From Legionella qingyii (GTDB lineage: Bacteria > Pseudomonadota > Gammaproteobacteria > Legionellales > Legionellaceae), in contig NZ_QHJG01000017.1 of the NCBI RefSeq assembly GCF_003184185.1, positions 1 through 64,000 on the forward strand: a DNA stretch of 64,000 bases, written 5' to 3'. Positions 45,323-52,225 of the stretch are shown one piece after another; position 1 is the stretch's first letter; every line of letters begins with the position of its first letter. Made by a program: the position numbers and the translations under genes. A model generated the notes under the pieces. That model was not told where the DNA came from. It saw nothing but the letters and a program-made list of their open reading frames with translations, and made no database searches.

Positions 45323-45973
45323 TTACTTTTTAGAGCGCAATTTTTGGTGTACCTCAAGGATCACGCCTACAACAGTGTATAAACTCTCATCATAAATTTC
45401 TACAGGCAATTTGGGATTGATGGGATACAAATAACTCTCGCTCCCCTCAACAACATATTTTCTTATTGAGTAATGTGTTGAACCATTCTTTTTAACAACA
45501 ATATATGAACGATCATCTGGTTTGATATCTGGATTTATAATGAGTAGCGAGTTTTGTGGGAATGTTGGTTCATATAAATCAGTATCGATTGCAAGAGCAT
45601 AATATTCCCCATCAACATCATTCTCTGCCCATCGATACCATTCTTTTGGTGAGTTTGATTGCGCTACCTTACTAAATTCAAAAACAGGTAAAGGTCTTGT
45701 TACTTCTTGCTGCTCATATTCCCCTTTGCGAACGATAGGTTCTAAACCGAGTAATTGTTCAATGCTGATATTAAAGTAGTTTGCAATCTGAACTAGAGTA
45801 CTGGCTTTCGGATCGGTCACGTCACCATTCAAAATTCTGGTGATTTTATTGGTTGGGATTCCTAAGTTTCGCGCGAGTGCAGCCGGTGAGAGTTTTCTAT
45901 CACGCCCAATTAAATCGTTAAGTGTCTGCGCCAATAACAATTGGCTCGATTCATTCAAAATAGTATTAGACAT
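45323..45973 (-). CDS. XRE repressor with degenerate S24 domain
   Basis: A 216-aa repressor. The N-terminal HTH covers about 15-70 (SPAALARNLGIPTNKITRILNGD). The C-terminal region is S24-like, but the expected Ser is replaced: TDLYEPTF where DSMEPT is usual, so self-cleavage looks lost. No Ala-Gly cleavage pair is evident. It is divergent from the small gene at 46163, across repeated GTAAT sites. It would be a second, perhaps RecA-independent, ICE switch. Confidence 0.85.
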   Translation of the reverse strand: MSNTILNESSQLLLAQTLNDLIGRDRKLSPAALARNLGIPTNKITRILNGDVTDPKASTLVQIANYFNISIEQLLGLEPIVRKGEYEQQEVTRPLPVFEFSKVAQSNSPKEWYRWAENDVDGEYYALAIDTDLYEPTFPQNSLLIINPDIKPDDRSYIVVKKNGSTHYSIRKYVVEGSESYLYPINPKLPVEIYDESLYTVVGVILEVHQKLRSKK

Positions 45974-45995
45974 ACCTTGACTTAGTTACATTCAT

Positions 45996-46007
45996 GTAAT
46001 AAATTAC
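45996..46007. promoter_or_regulatory. Operator dyad GTAATAAATTAC
   Basis: GTAAT-AA-ATTAC has perfect 5-bp arms, 22 bp upstream of the repressor start. The next site is centred 18 bp away. An additional dyad TTACAT-TC-ATGTAA overlaps it on the left. Confidence 0.55.
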
Positions 46008-46013
46008 ACCGGC

Positions 46014-46025
46014 GTAATTAATTAC
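46014..46025. promoter_or_regulatory. Operator dyad GTAATTAATTAC
   Basis: GTAATTAATTAC is a perfect palindrome sharing GTAAT arms with the site at 45996-46007. Half-sites follow (TGTAAA near 46030; TAATTTACG near 46051). The array lies between the repressor and the gene at 46163 and probably serves both promoters. Confidence 0.55.
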
Positions 46026-46162
46026 ACTGATGTAAAAATAGATACTACCATAATTTACGCCAATTTCATGTAGATTATTAGTGACTTTGTAGAAATTATT
46101 ACCCAATTAGCGCAATCACCAGCATTTATATACATACTTTGCAGTAAGGAGGAGGTCAATCT

Positions 46163-46438
46163 ATGGAACACCATTCAAAGCTGAACATTTACAAAGGAAT
46201 GATTCAGTATATCTTAGACTCAACACACTACACCCTCAAACACATCGCTCAGCTGTCAAACTCATCTCTTGATAACCTTAGAATGATCTATTGCAACGAT
46301 TCAGTTCCAAACAATTTTAAATCTGAAATTGAGCTTATGAAGCTATATCAGATTGTTCTTGAAATAAATAAGAATCAGGAAAATAGCTCTCTTACTGGAT
46401 TACGAAGGCACTTTTATGGAGAGCAAGCTTATGTTTAA
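46163..46438 (+). CDS. Unknown 91-aa protein, HTH-like
   Basis: A small basic protein; AAGGAGGAGG upstream is a strong RBS. The stretch YTLKHIAQLSNSSLDNLRMIY looks like a helix-turn-helix. It is the first gene on the plus strand from the GTAAT operator array, so it is probably under the degenerate S24 repressor. The following gene begins just after, or overlaps it in another frame. Possible antirepressor or excision regulator. Confidence 0.7.
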   Translation: MEHHSKLNIYKGMIQYILDSTHYTLKHIAQLSNSSLDNLRMIYCNDSVPNNFKSEIELMKLYQIVLEINKNQENSSLTGLRRHFYGEQAYV

Positions 46439-46514
46439 AACATTTACTAGCGGTAAGTCCGACAACCAAGCCGATACCATAAACCGAACAAAATTGGATA
46501 CAAAGGAGATCACC

Positions 46515-46736
46515 ATGATCGAAGGAGTACAACAGCTAATTTCACAAAAAGTATTATTCGTACCAGACCTTGAAAAAATGATCGGCAGAAACAGAGTCAC
46601 CCTACGCCGCTGGTGGCTTACAGGTAAATTTCCCCGTCCGGTCAAACTTAATGGCACAACACTTGCGTGGCATAGCGATGAAATAGATGAATGGATTGAA
46701 CAAACTATTTTAAATGGTGAAAAAGATGCATTATAA
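46515..46736 (+). CDS. AlpA/excisionase-like DNA-binding protein
   Basis: A 73-aa winged-HTH protein: FVPDLEKMIGRNRVTLRRWW...GKFPRPVKLNGTTLAWHSDEIDEWI, the AlpA family pattern. AAAGGAG eight bases before the ATG at 46515 decides the start; in-frame ATGs at 46416 and 46431 would add a tail. AlpA-like proteins act as excisionases or integrase activators. It is the last gene before attR. Confidence 0.88.
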   Translation: MIEGVQQLISQKVLFVPDLEKMIGRNRVTLRRWWLTGKFPRPVKLNGTTLAWHSDEIDEWIEQTILNGEKDAL

Positions 46737-46757
46737 TACTACCAATATATTAGACAA

Positions 46758-46782
46758 GCAGGCTTTCAGCCTGCTTTTTTTT
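46758..46782 (+). terminator. Rho-independent terminator after AlpA-like gene
   Basis: GCAGGCT-TTC-AGCCTGC followed by eight T residues, 22 bp after the AlpA-like stop. It ends the right-end operon and would keep its transcripts from running into attR and the tRNA. Confidence 0.9.
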
Positions 46783-46821
46783 GTCCGAACTATTGGCTCA
46801 ACCCCAATTATGGTAAATTAA

Positions 46822-46845
46822 AAAGTACCCAGCAAAGTACCCAGA
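46822..46845. repeat. Arm-type 12-bp direct repeats, right end
   Basis: AAAGTACCCAGC and AAAGTACCCAGA in tandem, 67 bp before the att core. They match the pair at 315-338 in sequence, period and orientation. Probable integrase arm sites of the ICE. Confidence 0.65.
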
Positions 46846-46912
46846 AAAATATTTTTATATAAAAATTGATTTAAAATTGGATGTGTAACTGATTGATTTT
46901 AAAGGGGATTTT

Positions 46913-46958
46913 TTGGTCGGGACGGAAGGATTTGAACCTTCGACCACTAGCACCCCAT
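46913..46958. repeat. attR, 46-bp repeat within intact tRNA-Pro
   Basis: Identical to 140-185. It covers the 3' part of the tRNA up to the anticodon loop, so insertion rebuilds a whole tRNA here. The ICE therefore lies on the 3' side of the tRNA gene. Confidence 0.95.
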
Positions 46959-46990
46959 GCTAGTACGCTACCAGGCTGCGCTACGCCCCG
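46914..46990 (-). tRNA. tRNA-Pro (anticodon GGG)
   Basis: A 77-nt tRNA on the minus strand with encoded CCA. The acceptor arms CGGGGCG and CGTCCCG pair, the T arm holds GGTTCAAATCC, and the anticodon loop ATGGGGT gives GGG. It is the integration target and stays intact in the integrated state. Confidence 0.95.
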
Positions 46991-47163
46991 ACTTGGTCGG
47001 CAAATGATAACTAAGTCTGGGAGAAATAACAAGGGGTTATTGGATGATAGTTGTTTTTTGCCTGGGGCAACGCGGTCGAATCCGAGATCTTTGCTCCTCT
47101 TAACCCGGGTTGAGCTGCGCTGCACCAGGATACTGCTAGTGCATTTATTTTTGAGGTAATGAT

Positions 47164-47661
47164 TCATTGAGTGCTTTCTAAAAGGATAATGCCACAGGCA
47201 TTTATTCCTGAATTACACCGTGCTTGCTTTTCTTTCTTTTGAATTGACCAGTATGGACCGTAAGGCTTCACACTTTGATGTACCGAGGGAGATAAGTGTA
47301 TGGTCATCCATAAATAAGTACCTTTATCTTTTGGACTTGGCCATTGGTAATAACACACTAAATTATTATTTGAATTAATAAGTGCTTGCATAAAACCTAT
47401 ATTCTCAGGGGCTTTCCAGCCCTGATACTCCATCTGCCAGTATAATTTTTCTACTTGAAATGCTTCGGGATCATATTGATGTTTTTGCACAATATTAGGT
47501 GGAGGACAAAAATGAACTTCCTCAGCTACTTTCTCTTGCGTGAATTTATTCCAAATTTTTTCCATGTATTCATGAATTGACGGATGAAAATGAACTCCTG
47601 CCATAACGCCAACAACAAAAACAATGAGAACTAAGAAAATAATTTTTAAATATGAATACAC
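47164..47661 (-). CDS. Hypothetical membrane-anchored protein
   Basis: A 165-aa protein with one N-terminal membrane anchor (5-22) and an extracytoplasmic domain with four cysteines (FCPPPN, LVCYYQ, ARCNS, NACG) that could form disulfides. No family recognised. It is the first chromosomal gene right of tRNA-Pro, on the minus strand, 57 bp after the next gene ends. Confidence 0.75.
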   Translation of the reverse strand: MYSYLKIIFLVLIVFVVGVMAGVHFHPSIHEYMEKIWNKFTQEKVAEEVHFCPPPNIVQKHQYDPEAFQVEKLYWQMEYQGWKAPENIGFMQALINSNNNLVCYYQWPSPKDKGTYLWMTIHLSPSVHQSVKPYGPYWSIQKKEKQARCNSGINACGIILLESTQ

Positions 47662-47718
47662 TTAAAAGCTCCTAACAACTCTTCAAGGCTTCTGTAAGCA
47701 CTTGAAGAGTATCAATTA

Positions 47719-48075
47719 TTACAATAATGTTTTAATCTTCTGAGCCTCAAATTTAGAGTGTGCAATTTGAATGTATTGTTTGCAGCTTAGTAATTCTGCA
47801 TATTGCAGAGCTGCTACTGCATTATTCAATATCTCTTTTGCTACATCAGAAGTGTCTTCCATAATTAAAAAAGATGCGGTGCTCATTTGTACGGAGGCCA
47901 TATAAAGCTTATTAATGCAAATCTTTTTTTCCTGATTATCTGCCAAGGATAACACCACTCGTGAAAGCTCATAGCACTGATTGGCTAAAAACTCCTTGCT
48001 TGGCCCGGACTGCACATTCATACTTAATACAGGTAAACTTAATACTAACGCTCTTTTTAAAATCATTTTAAACAT
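47719..48075 (-). CDS. Hypothetical secreted 118-aa protein
   Basis: A small, mostly helical protein with a signal peptide (about 1-23; SMNVQSGPS). Three Cys (NQCYEL, KICINK, LSCKQY). No family recognised. It is followed by the anchored hypothetical on the same strand; both may be exported. Confidence 0.72.
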   Translation of the reverse strand: MFKMILKRALVLSLPVLSMNVQSGPSKEFLANQCYELSRVVLSLADNQEKKICINKLYMASVQMSTASFLIMEDTSDVAKEILNNAVAALQYAELLSCKQYIQIAHSKFEAQKIKTLL

Positions 48076-48210
48076 AGATACTCCTGTAAGTTGCCCAATA
48101 AACCTGCTTTACTTCACACAATCCCATTGCATGAAGAATAAGTTCCACTTTGAAGAAGGAACCCCTGTTAAACTCTACCGATGCCAATGACTTGTGCTGG
48201 GCGAAACAAA

Positions 48211-48241
48211 TGGCAACCCGGGCTGAGTTTCCGGGTTGCCA
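48211..48241 (-). terminator. Strong hairpin after acyl-CoA dehydrogenase gene
   Basis: An 11-bp perfect stem TGGCAACCCGG with a 9-nt loop, about 45 bp after the acyl-CoA dehydrogenase stop. On the minus strand it is followed by ATTTGTTTC, a weak T tract. It probably ends the two-gene operon. Confidence 0.65.
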
Positions 48242-48283
48242 TTAAAGTCATTGATCTTGGTGCTTAACCTTTTCGTGCCTGGT

Positions 48284-49441
48284 TTAAGCAAAAGCATTAA
48301 TTCCAGTAATATGTTTTCCTAGTACCAGAGTATGAACGTTATCCGTACCCTCGTACGTAAAGACTGATTCTAAGTTAAGCATGTGACGAATCACATGATA
48401 TTCAAGGCTGATTCCATTTGCTCCCAATAAATTCCTGCATTTTCGCGCAATGTTTAATGCTTCACGACATGCATTACCTTTAGCCAGGGAAATCATCACG
48501 GGACTTTCACGATGATTATCTTTTATTCGGCCTATCTGTAAATTAAGACATTGTGCCTTAATAATTTCAGTATACATATCTGCCAGATCTTTTTGAATAA
48601 GCTGAAACGATGCCAAAGGCTGGTTAAATTGTTTACGCTCTAACAGATAGTCGCGAGTAATATCAAAACAGGCCATTGCAGCGCCCATGGCGCCCCAAGC
48701 AATACCATATCGCGCCTGGCTTAAGCAACTTAAAGGAGCGCCTAAACCTTTCTCACTGCCAGGAAGATAATTTTCATCGGGGACAAAAACGTTATCAAAA
48801 ACCAATTCACCGGTAATCGATGCGCGTAATGACATCTTTAACTTGATTTCAGGGCATTTTAATCCTTCTGATTTAGTATCTACAATAAAACCACGAACAC
48901 CCTCATCTGTTTTTGCCCAAACAATAGCAATATCCGCAATTGGTGCATTGGTGATCCACATTTTTGCACCATTTAGAGTCCATCCACCTTTAACTTTCTT
49001 TGCAGTCGTTCTCATACCGGCCGGATCGGAACCAAAATCAGGCTCAGTCAAACCAAAGCAGCCAATGATCTCACCTGCAGCCATTCCTGGCAAAAAACGC
49101 ACCCGTTGTTCTTCAGAACCAAAACGAAAAATAGGAAACATGCATAAGGAACTTTGTACCGAAACAAAGCTACGTAATCCACTATCGCCGCGTTCTAACT
49201 CCTGGCAAACCAATCCGTAAGAGACATAAGATGCTTCGGCACCACCGTACTCCGCGGGTAAGGTCAAACCCAACAATCCCAGTTCTGCAGATTTTCTAAT
49301 AAGCTCTCGTGGAAATTGAGCATTTTCAAAAGACTCAGCCATCAAAGGCATTACATCATTGGAGACAAAACGCGCGACACTATCACGTATCATGCGTTCA
49401 TCGCCATTCAACTGTTCATCAAGAAACAACAAGTCGTCCAC
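48284..49441 (-). CDS. Acyl-CoA dehydrogenase, glutaryl-CoA dehydrogenase-like
   Basis: About 385 residues with a GTG start at 49441, supported by AAGGGAGAAGG. FAD-binding (CFGLTEPDFGSDP, WITNAPIADI) and C-terminal FTYEGTDNVHTLVLGKHITG motifs fit glutaryl-CoA dehydrogenase, whose catalytic Glu is in the YEGT segment. It oxidises an acyl-CoA from amino-acid breakdown. Its start overlaps the end of the E1 gene by 23 bp, so the two are coupled. Confidence 0.9.
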   Translation of the reverse strand: MDDLLFLDEQLNGDERMIRDSVARFVSNDVMPLMAESFENAQFPRELIRKSAELGLLGLTLPAEYGGAEASYVSYGLVCQELERGDSGLRSFVSVQSSLCMFPIFRFGSEEQRVRFLPGMAAGEIIGCFGLTEPDFGSDPAGMRTTAKKVKGGWTLNGAKMWITNAPIADIAIVWAKTDEGVRGFIVDTKSEGLKCPEIKLKMSLRASITGELVFDNVFVPDENYLPGSEKGLGAPLSCLSQARYGIAWGAMGAAMACFDITRDYLLERKQFNQPLASFQLIQKDLADMYTEIIKAQCLNLQIGRIKDNHRESPVMISLAKGNACREALNIARKCRNLLGANGISLEYHVIRHMLNLESVFTYEGTDNVHTLVLGKHITGINAFA

Positions 49442-51659
49442 TTTCCTTCTCCCTTTTATCAGACTGTAACGCAATAACCGCTTCAATAATACTTTCTTTA
49501 CTGGGTAACAAATACTGCCAAGCATTACCCAAAGGAATAAAGCAATCTTTACCGGTAATGCGTTTGATTTTCAACCTGGATGAGGCTTCTTCTAATAGCA
49601 AGGTCATCAAGCCTTCGCTTACTGAACCACTTTGTCTGCCTTCATCGACAATTAATACCTGTTTTGCTTTGGCTATTTCTTTCAAAATTGCTTCGGCCGG
49701 TAAGGGACTAAGCCAACGTAAATCCACTATTTTCACAGGAATATTGTGTTCTTCTTGCAATACCTTAGCCGCTTGCCGTGATAAATAATAACCATTGGCA
49801 TAGGTTAAGATAACGGTTGGTCCTTCTCCAAAAACACCTACCTCTCCCGGCGGAATCAGAGCATCTGGTTCTGGATAATTAAATAGCCATCCATTATCAC
49901 CAGGCTCATGTAAATCTTTGGTCATATATAAAGCAATCGGCTCTAAAAAGACAACTACCCGTCCCTCTTCATAAGCCAGACGCATACATGTACGCAACAT
50001 TTTTGCTGCATCTGGACCATTTGAAGGACATGCGACAATCACTCCAGGCAAATCACGTAATACAGCAATAGAATTATCATTATGGAAATGACCACCAAAT
50101 CCTTTCTGATAAGCTAATGAAGCAATCCGCAAAACCATAGGATTTTGATATTGGCCACTGGAAAAGAAGGATAAAGTGGAGGCCTCACCACGAAGTTGGT
50201 CTTCTGCATTATGCAAATAAGCCAAAAACTGAATTTCTGGCACGGGAATAAATCCGTTGTGCGCCATGCCAATTGCAGTTCCTAAAATTGTGGTTTCATC
50301 TAAAATCGTATCAAATACTCGGCGTTGTCCAAAACGCGCCTGTAAATCAGCCGTCACTCGATACACCCCACCCTTCTTGCCTACGTCTTCTCCAAATACC
50401 AACATATTAGGATATTGCAGCATTAAATCAGTCAATGCAAAATTAATCTGCTGACATAAATTTCGCTTTTGAGTTAATTGTGAAAATGCATTGGCAAATA
50501 CTTCTGCACGCTTCTCTTCACTTGGCAAAGGGAATGGTTGTTTCTTCGGTACACTGGGAATCAATGAAGACATTATAGCTTCAGCACTGGAGAGCTTAGG
50601 CTGTCTTATCACATCCACTGCTTTGGCTTCAATTAAATCTTTATTATCTCGATAAAGACTCAGTATGTCTTGAATACTCATCCAGCCTTCACGATATAAA
50701 AGACCAGCAGTATGCAATAAAGGATCTTGAGCTTCCCTGGCTTCAATTTCAGCTTGTGTACAATATTGTGATTCAATATCAGAACCGGCATGACCTAATA
50801 AACGCACACACCGCATGTGTAAAAAAACAGGCTGTTTTTTTACACGCGCCAAGTATTCTGCTTCTTGTGCACTCGCATAAGCATCAGCAATATTCAAGCC
50901 ATCACATGCAATATAATGCAAACCTGGTCGAGCACTGACAGAACGCTCAATCCACTGTGATGGTGTGGGTACTGAAATTCCTATTCCATTATCTTCACAA
51001 ATAAACACGATCGGTACAGGATAATTTTGTTGGGCAATCCATGAACATGCATTCAAGGTAGCTTGCGCTGAAGCATGATTTGTTGATGCATCACCAAAGG
51101 AACAGATAATGATGGAGTCTGGATTTAGATTGCTGTGAATATTTAATTCTTTGGCTCGCGTAATCGATAATGCAGCGCCCAAAGCCTTAGGTAAATGTGA
51201 TGCAATAGTCGAGGTTTGTGGCGGGATATTTAGCGGAACGCTTCCAAAAACTTTATGGCGTCCTCCTGAAATGGGATCAGTTGCTGCGGCAACTAAAGAA
51301 AGTAAAATGTCCCTCACTCCGTCAGTAGCTTGTAATTTCTTGGCACGCTGTAAATAAAAAGCCCCGCTCCGATAATGCAAAAAGGCCATGTCATCGGGAC
51401 GAAATACTTGTCCCCAAACTGCATTACCTTCGTGTCCACTGCTGCCTATAGTATAAAATGATAAACCCTTTTCCTTAAGCTGCCTGGCAATCAAATCAAG
51501 AAGACGTGACTTGATTTGCGAATCAAAGAGCTCTATAGCAGTTTTCTTATCCAATTCCGCCGTTTCCGGACTCATTGTACTATTAGGTTTTGGAAAATCT
51601 GCTTGTTGTACTCGCTTTAAAAATTGCTCATCAACTACAATGGTCCTGTCTAACATCAC
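49419..51659 (-). CDS. Fused E1 alpha/beta 2-oxoacid dehydrogenase
   Basis: A 746-aa fusion of the two E1 chains. The alpha half (about 40-370) has SSGHEGN and a TPP motif GDASTNHASAQATLN; the beta half (about 415-740) has FGEDVGKKGGVYRVT and LRWLSPLP. Such fusions belong to branched-chain 2-oxoacid or pyruvate-type dehydrogenases. No E2 or E3 gene is next to it, so these must be shared. It precedes and overlaps the acyl-CoA dehydrogenase, suggesting one catabolic route. Confidence 0.9.
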   Translation of the reverse strand: MMLDRTIVVDEQFLKRVQQADFPKPNSTMSPETAELDKKTAIELFDSQIKSRLLDLIARQLKEKGLSFYTIGSSGHEGNAVWGQVFRPDDMAFLHYRSGAFYLQRAKKLQATDGVRDILLSLVAAATDPISGGRHKVFGSVPLNIPPQTSTIASHLPKALGAALSITRAKELNIHSNLNPDSIIICSFGDASTNHASAQATLNACSWIAQQNYPVPIVFICEDNGIGISVPTPSQWIERSVSARPGLHYIACDGLNIADAYASAQEAEYLARVKKQPVFLHMRCVRLLGHAGSDIESQYCTQAEIEAREAQDPLLHTAGLLYREGWMSIQDILSLYRDNKDLIEAKAVDVIRQPKLSSAEAIMSSLIPSVPKKQPFPLPSEEKRAEVFANAFSQLTQKRNLCQQINFALTDLMLQYPNMLVFGEDVGKKGGVYRVTADLQARFGQRRVFDTILDETTILGTAIGMAHNGFIPVPEIQFLAYLHNAEDQLRGEASTLSFFSSGQYQNPMVLRIASLAYQKGFGGHFHNDNSIAVLRDLPGVIVACPSNGPDAAKMLRTCMRLAYEEGRVVVFLEPIALYMTKDLHEPGDNGWLFNYPEPDALIPPGEVGVFGEGPTVILTYANGYYLSRQAAKVLQEEHNIPVKIVDLRWLSPLPAEAILKEIAKAKQVLIVDEGRQSGSVSEGLMTLLLEEASSRLKIKRITGKDCFIPLGNAWQYLLPSKESIIEAVIALQSDKREKESGRLVVS

Positions 51660-51899
51660 TACATCCTGTTTGAGTTATTTCTAAGAAGAAGATGATGATG
51701 AGTATATACTGATTCAAAATGAACAGGAAGAATGAGTTTGTATTCAATGGGTATAAGTTCCCTCCCACCAGGCCCTCTCCCTTTTGTAGAAAGATCCAGC
51801 ATCTTAATAACGCCCCAAAAAACCAGATAGCTCAATTCTTGTGATTTATGACTAAATAATCTACACTTTTTGTAGGCATCCATTAAAGGGGGCTACATA

Positions 51900-52172
51900 A
51901 TGAAATGGATAATTTTGTTAGGAAGTATTGTTTTGATGGCAGGATGTTGCTGTACCACCGCATATACACCGGTATATACTCCGGCAATCGCATATACATC
52001 AGCAGTTACCTACAAACCCGTGATTAGATATAGACCTGTAGTTTCATACAGACCTGTCGCTGTTACGCGTGTTGTTACACCCGCTGTTGCACCAGTTGTT
52101 GAACCCGTATCGGTTTATTCTTATCCTGTAGGTCCTTTAGATGTGACTACGACAACTATTGATTTTTATTGA
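51900..52172 (+). CDS. Small repetitive lipoprotein
   Basis: A 90-aa lipoprotein: lipobox LMAGC, then two more Cys and a repeat-rich Tyr/Pro/Val/Thr stretch (YTPVYTP, YKPVIRYRPVVSYRPV). AAAGGGGG precedes the ATG. No enzyme motif. It is convergent with topA. Probable surface or periplasmic structural peptide; function unknown. Confidence 0.78.
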   Translation: MKWIILLGSIVLMAGCCCTTAYTPVYTPAIAYTSAVTYKPVIRYRPVVSYRPVAVTRVVTPAVAPVVEPVSVYSYPVGPLDVTTTTIDFY

Positions 52173-52186
52173 TCAAAACATTGATA

Positions 52187-52214
52187 CCTGGGTGCAGCAA
52201 ACACTGTACCCAGG
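52187..52214. terminator. Bidirectional hairpin between lipoprotein and topA
   Basis: CCTGGGT...ACCCAGG, a 7-bp stem extended by GCAG/CTGT pairing, lies between convergent genes (stops at 52172 and 52226). It likely ends both transcripts; T tracts are short. Confidence 0.65.
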
Positions 52215-52225
52215 CTTAATGTATC

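Larger units (their letters stand above)
140..46958. mobile_element. Trb-1-like ICE integrated in tRNA-Pro
   Basis: The element is bounded by a 46-bp perfect direct repeat (140-185 and 46913-46958) that corresponds to the 3' half of tRNA-Pro. It carries an integrase, an AlpA-like small regulator, the lvrR-lvrA-lvrB-csrA block, an IncP-type tra/trb transfer system with oriT, and cargo genes. Legionella pneumophila Corby is known to carry a trb/tra island (Trb-1) in tRNA-Pro, and this element has the same site and system. No transposase or obvious broken core gene is seen, so it may be able to excise and transfer. About 46.8 kb in all. Confidence 0.93.

Noticed and set aside
46758..46782. Small-RNA gene at the hairpin before attR
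   Set aside because: The hairpin with eight T residues is fully explained as the terminator of the AlpA-like gene.
46893..47159. Open frame of 88 codons across tRNA-Pro on the plus strand
   Set aside because: It runs antisense through the tRNA gene and att core, has no RBS and no protein-like composition.
51659..51883. Open frame of 74 codons upstream of the E1 gene on the minus strand
   Set aside because: No recognisable motif and no clear RBS; it ends exactly at the E1 start and spans what should be its promoter and leader.
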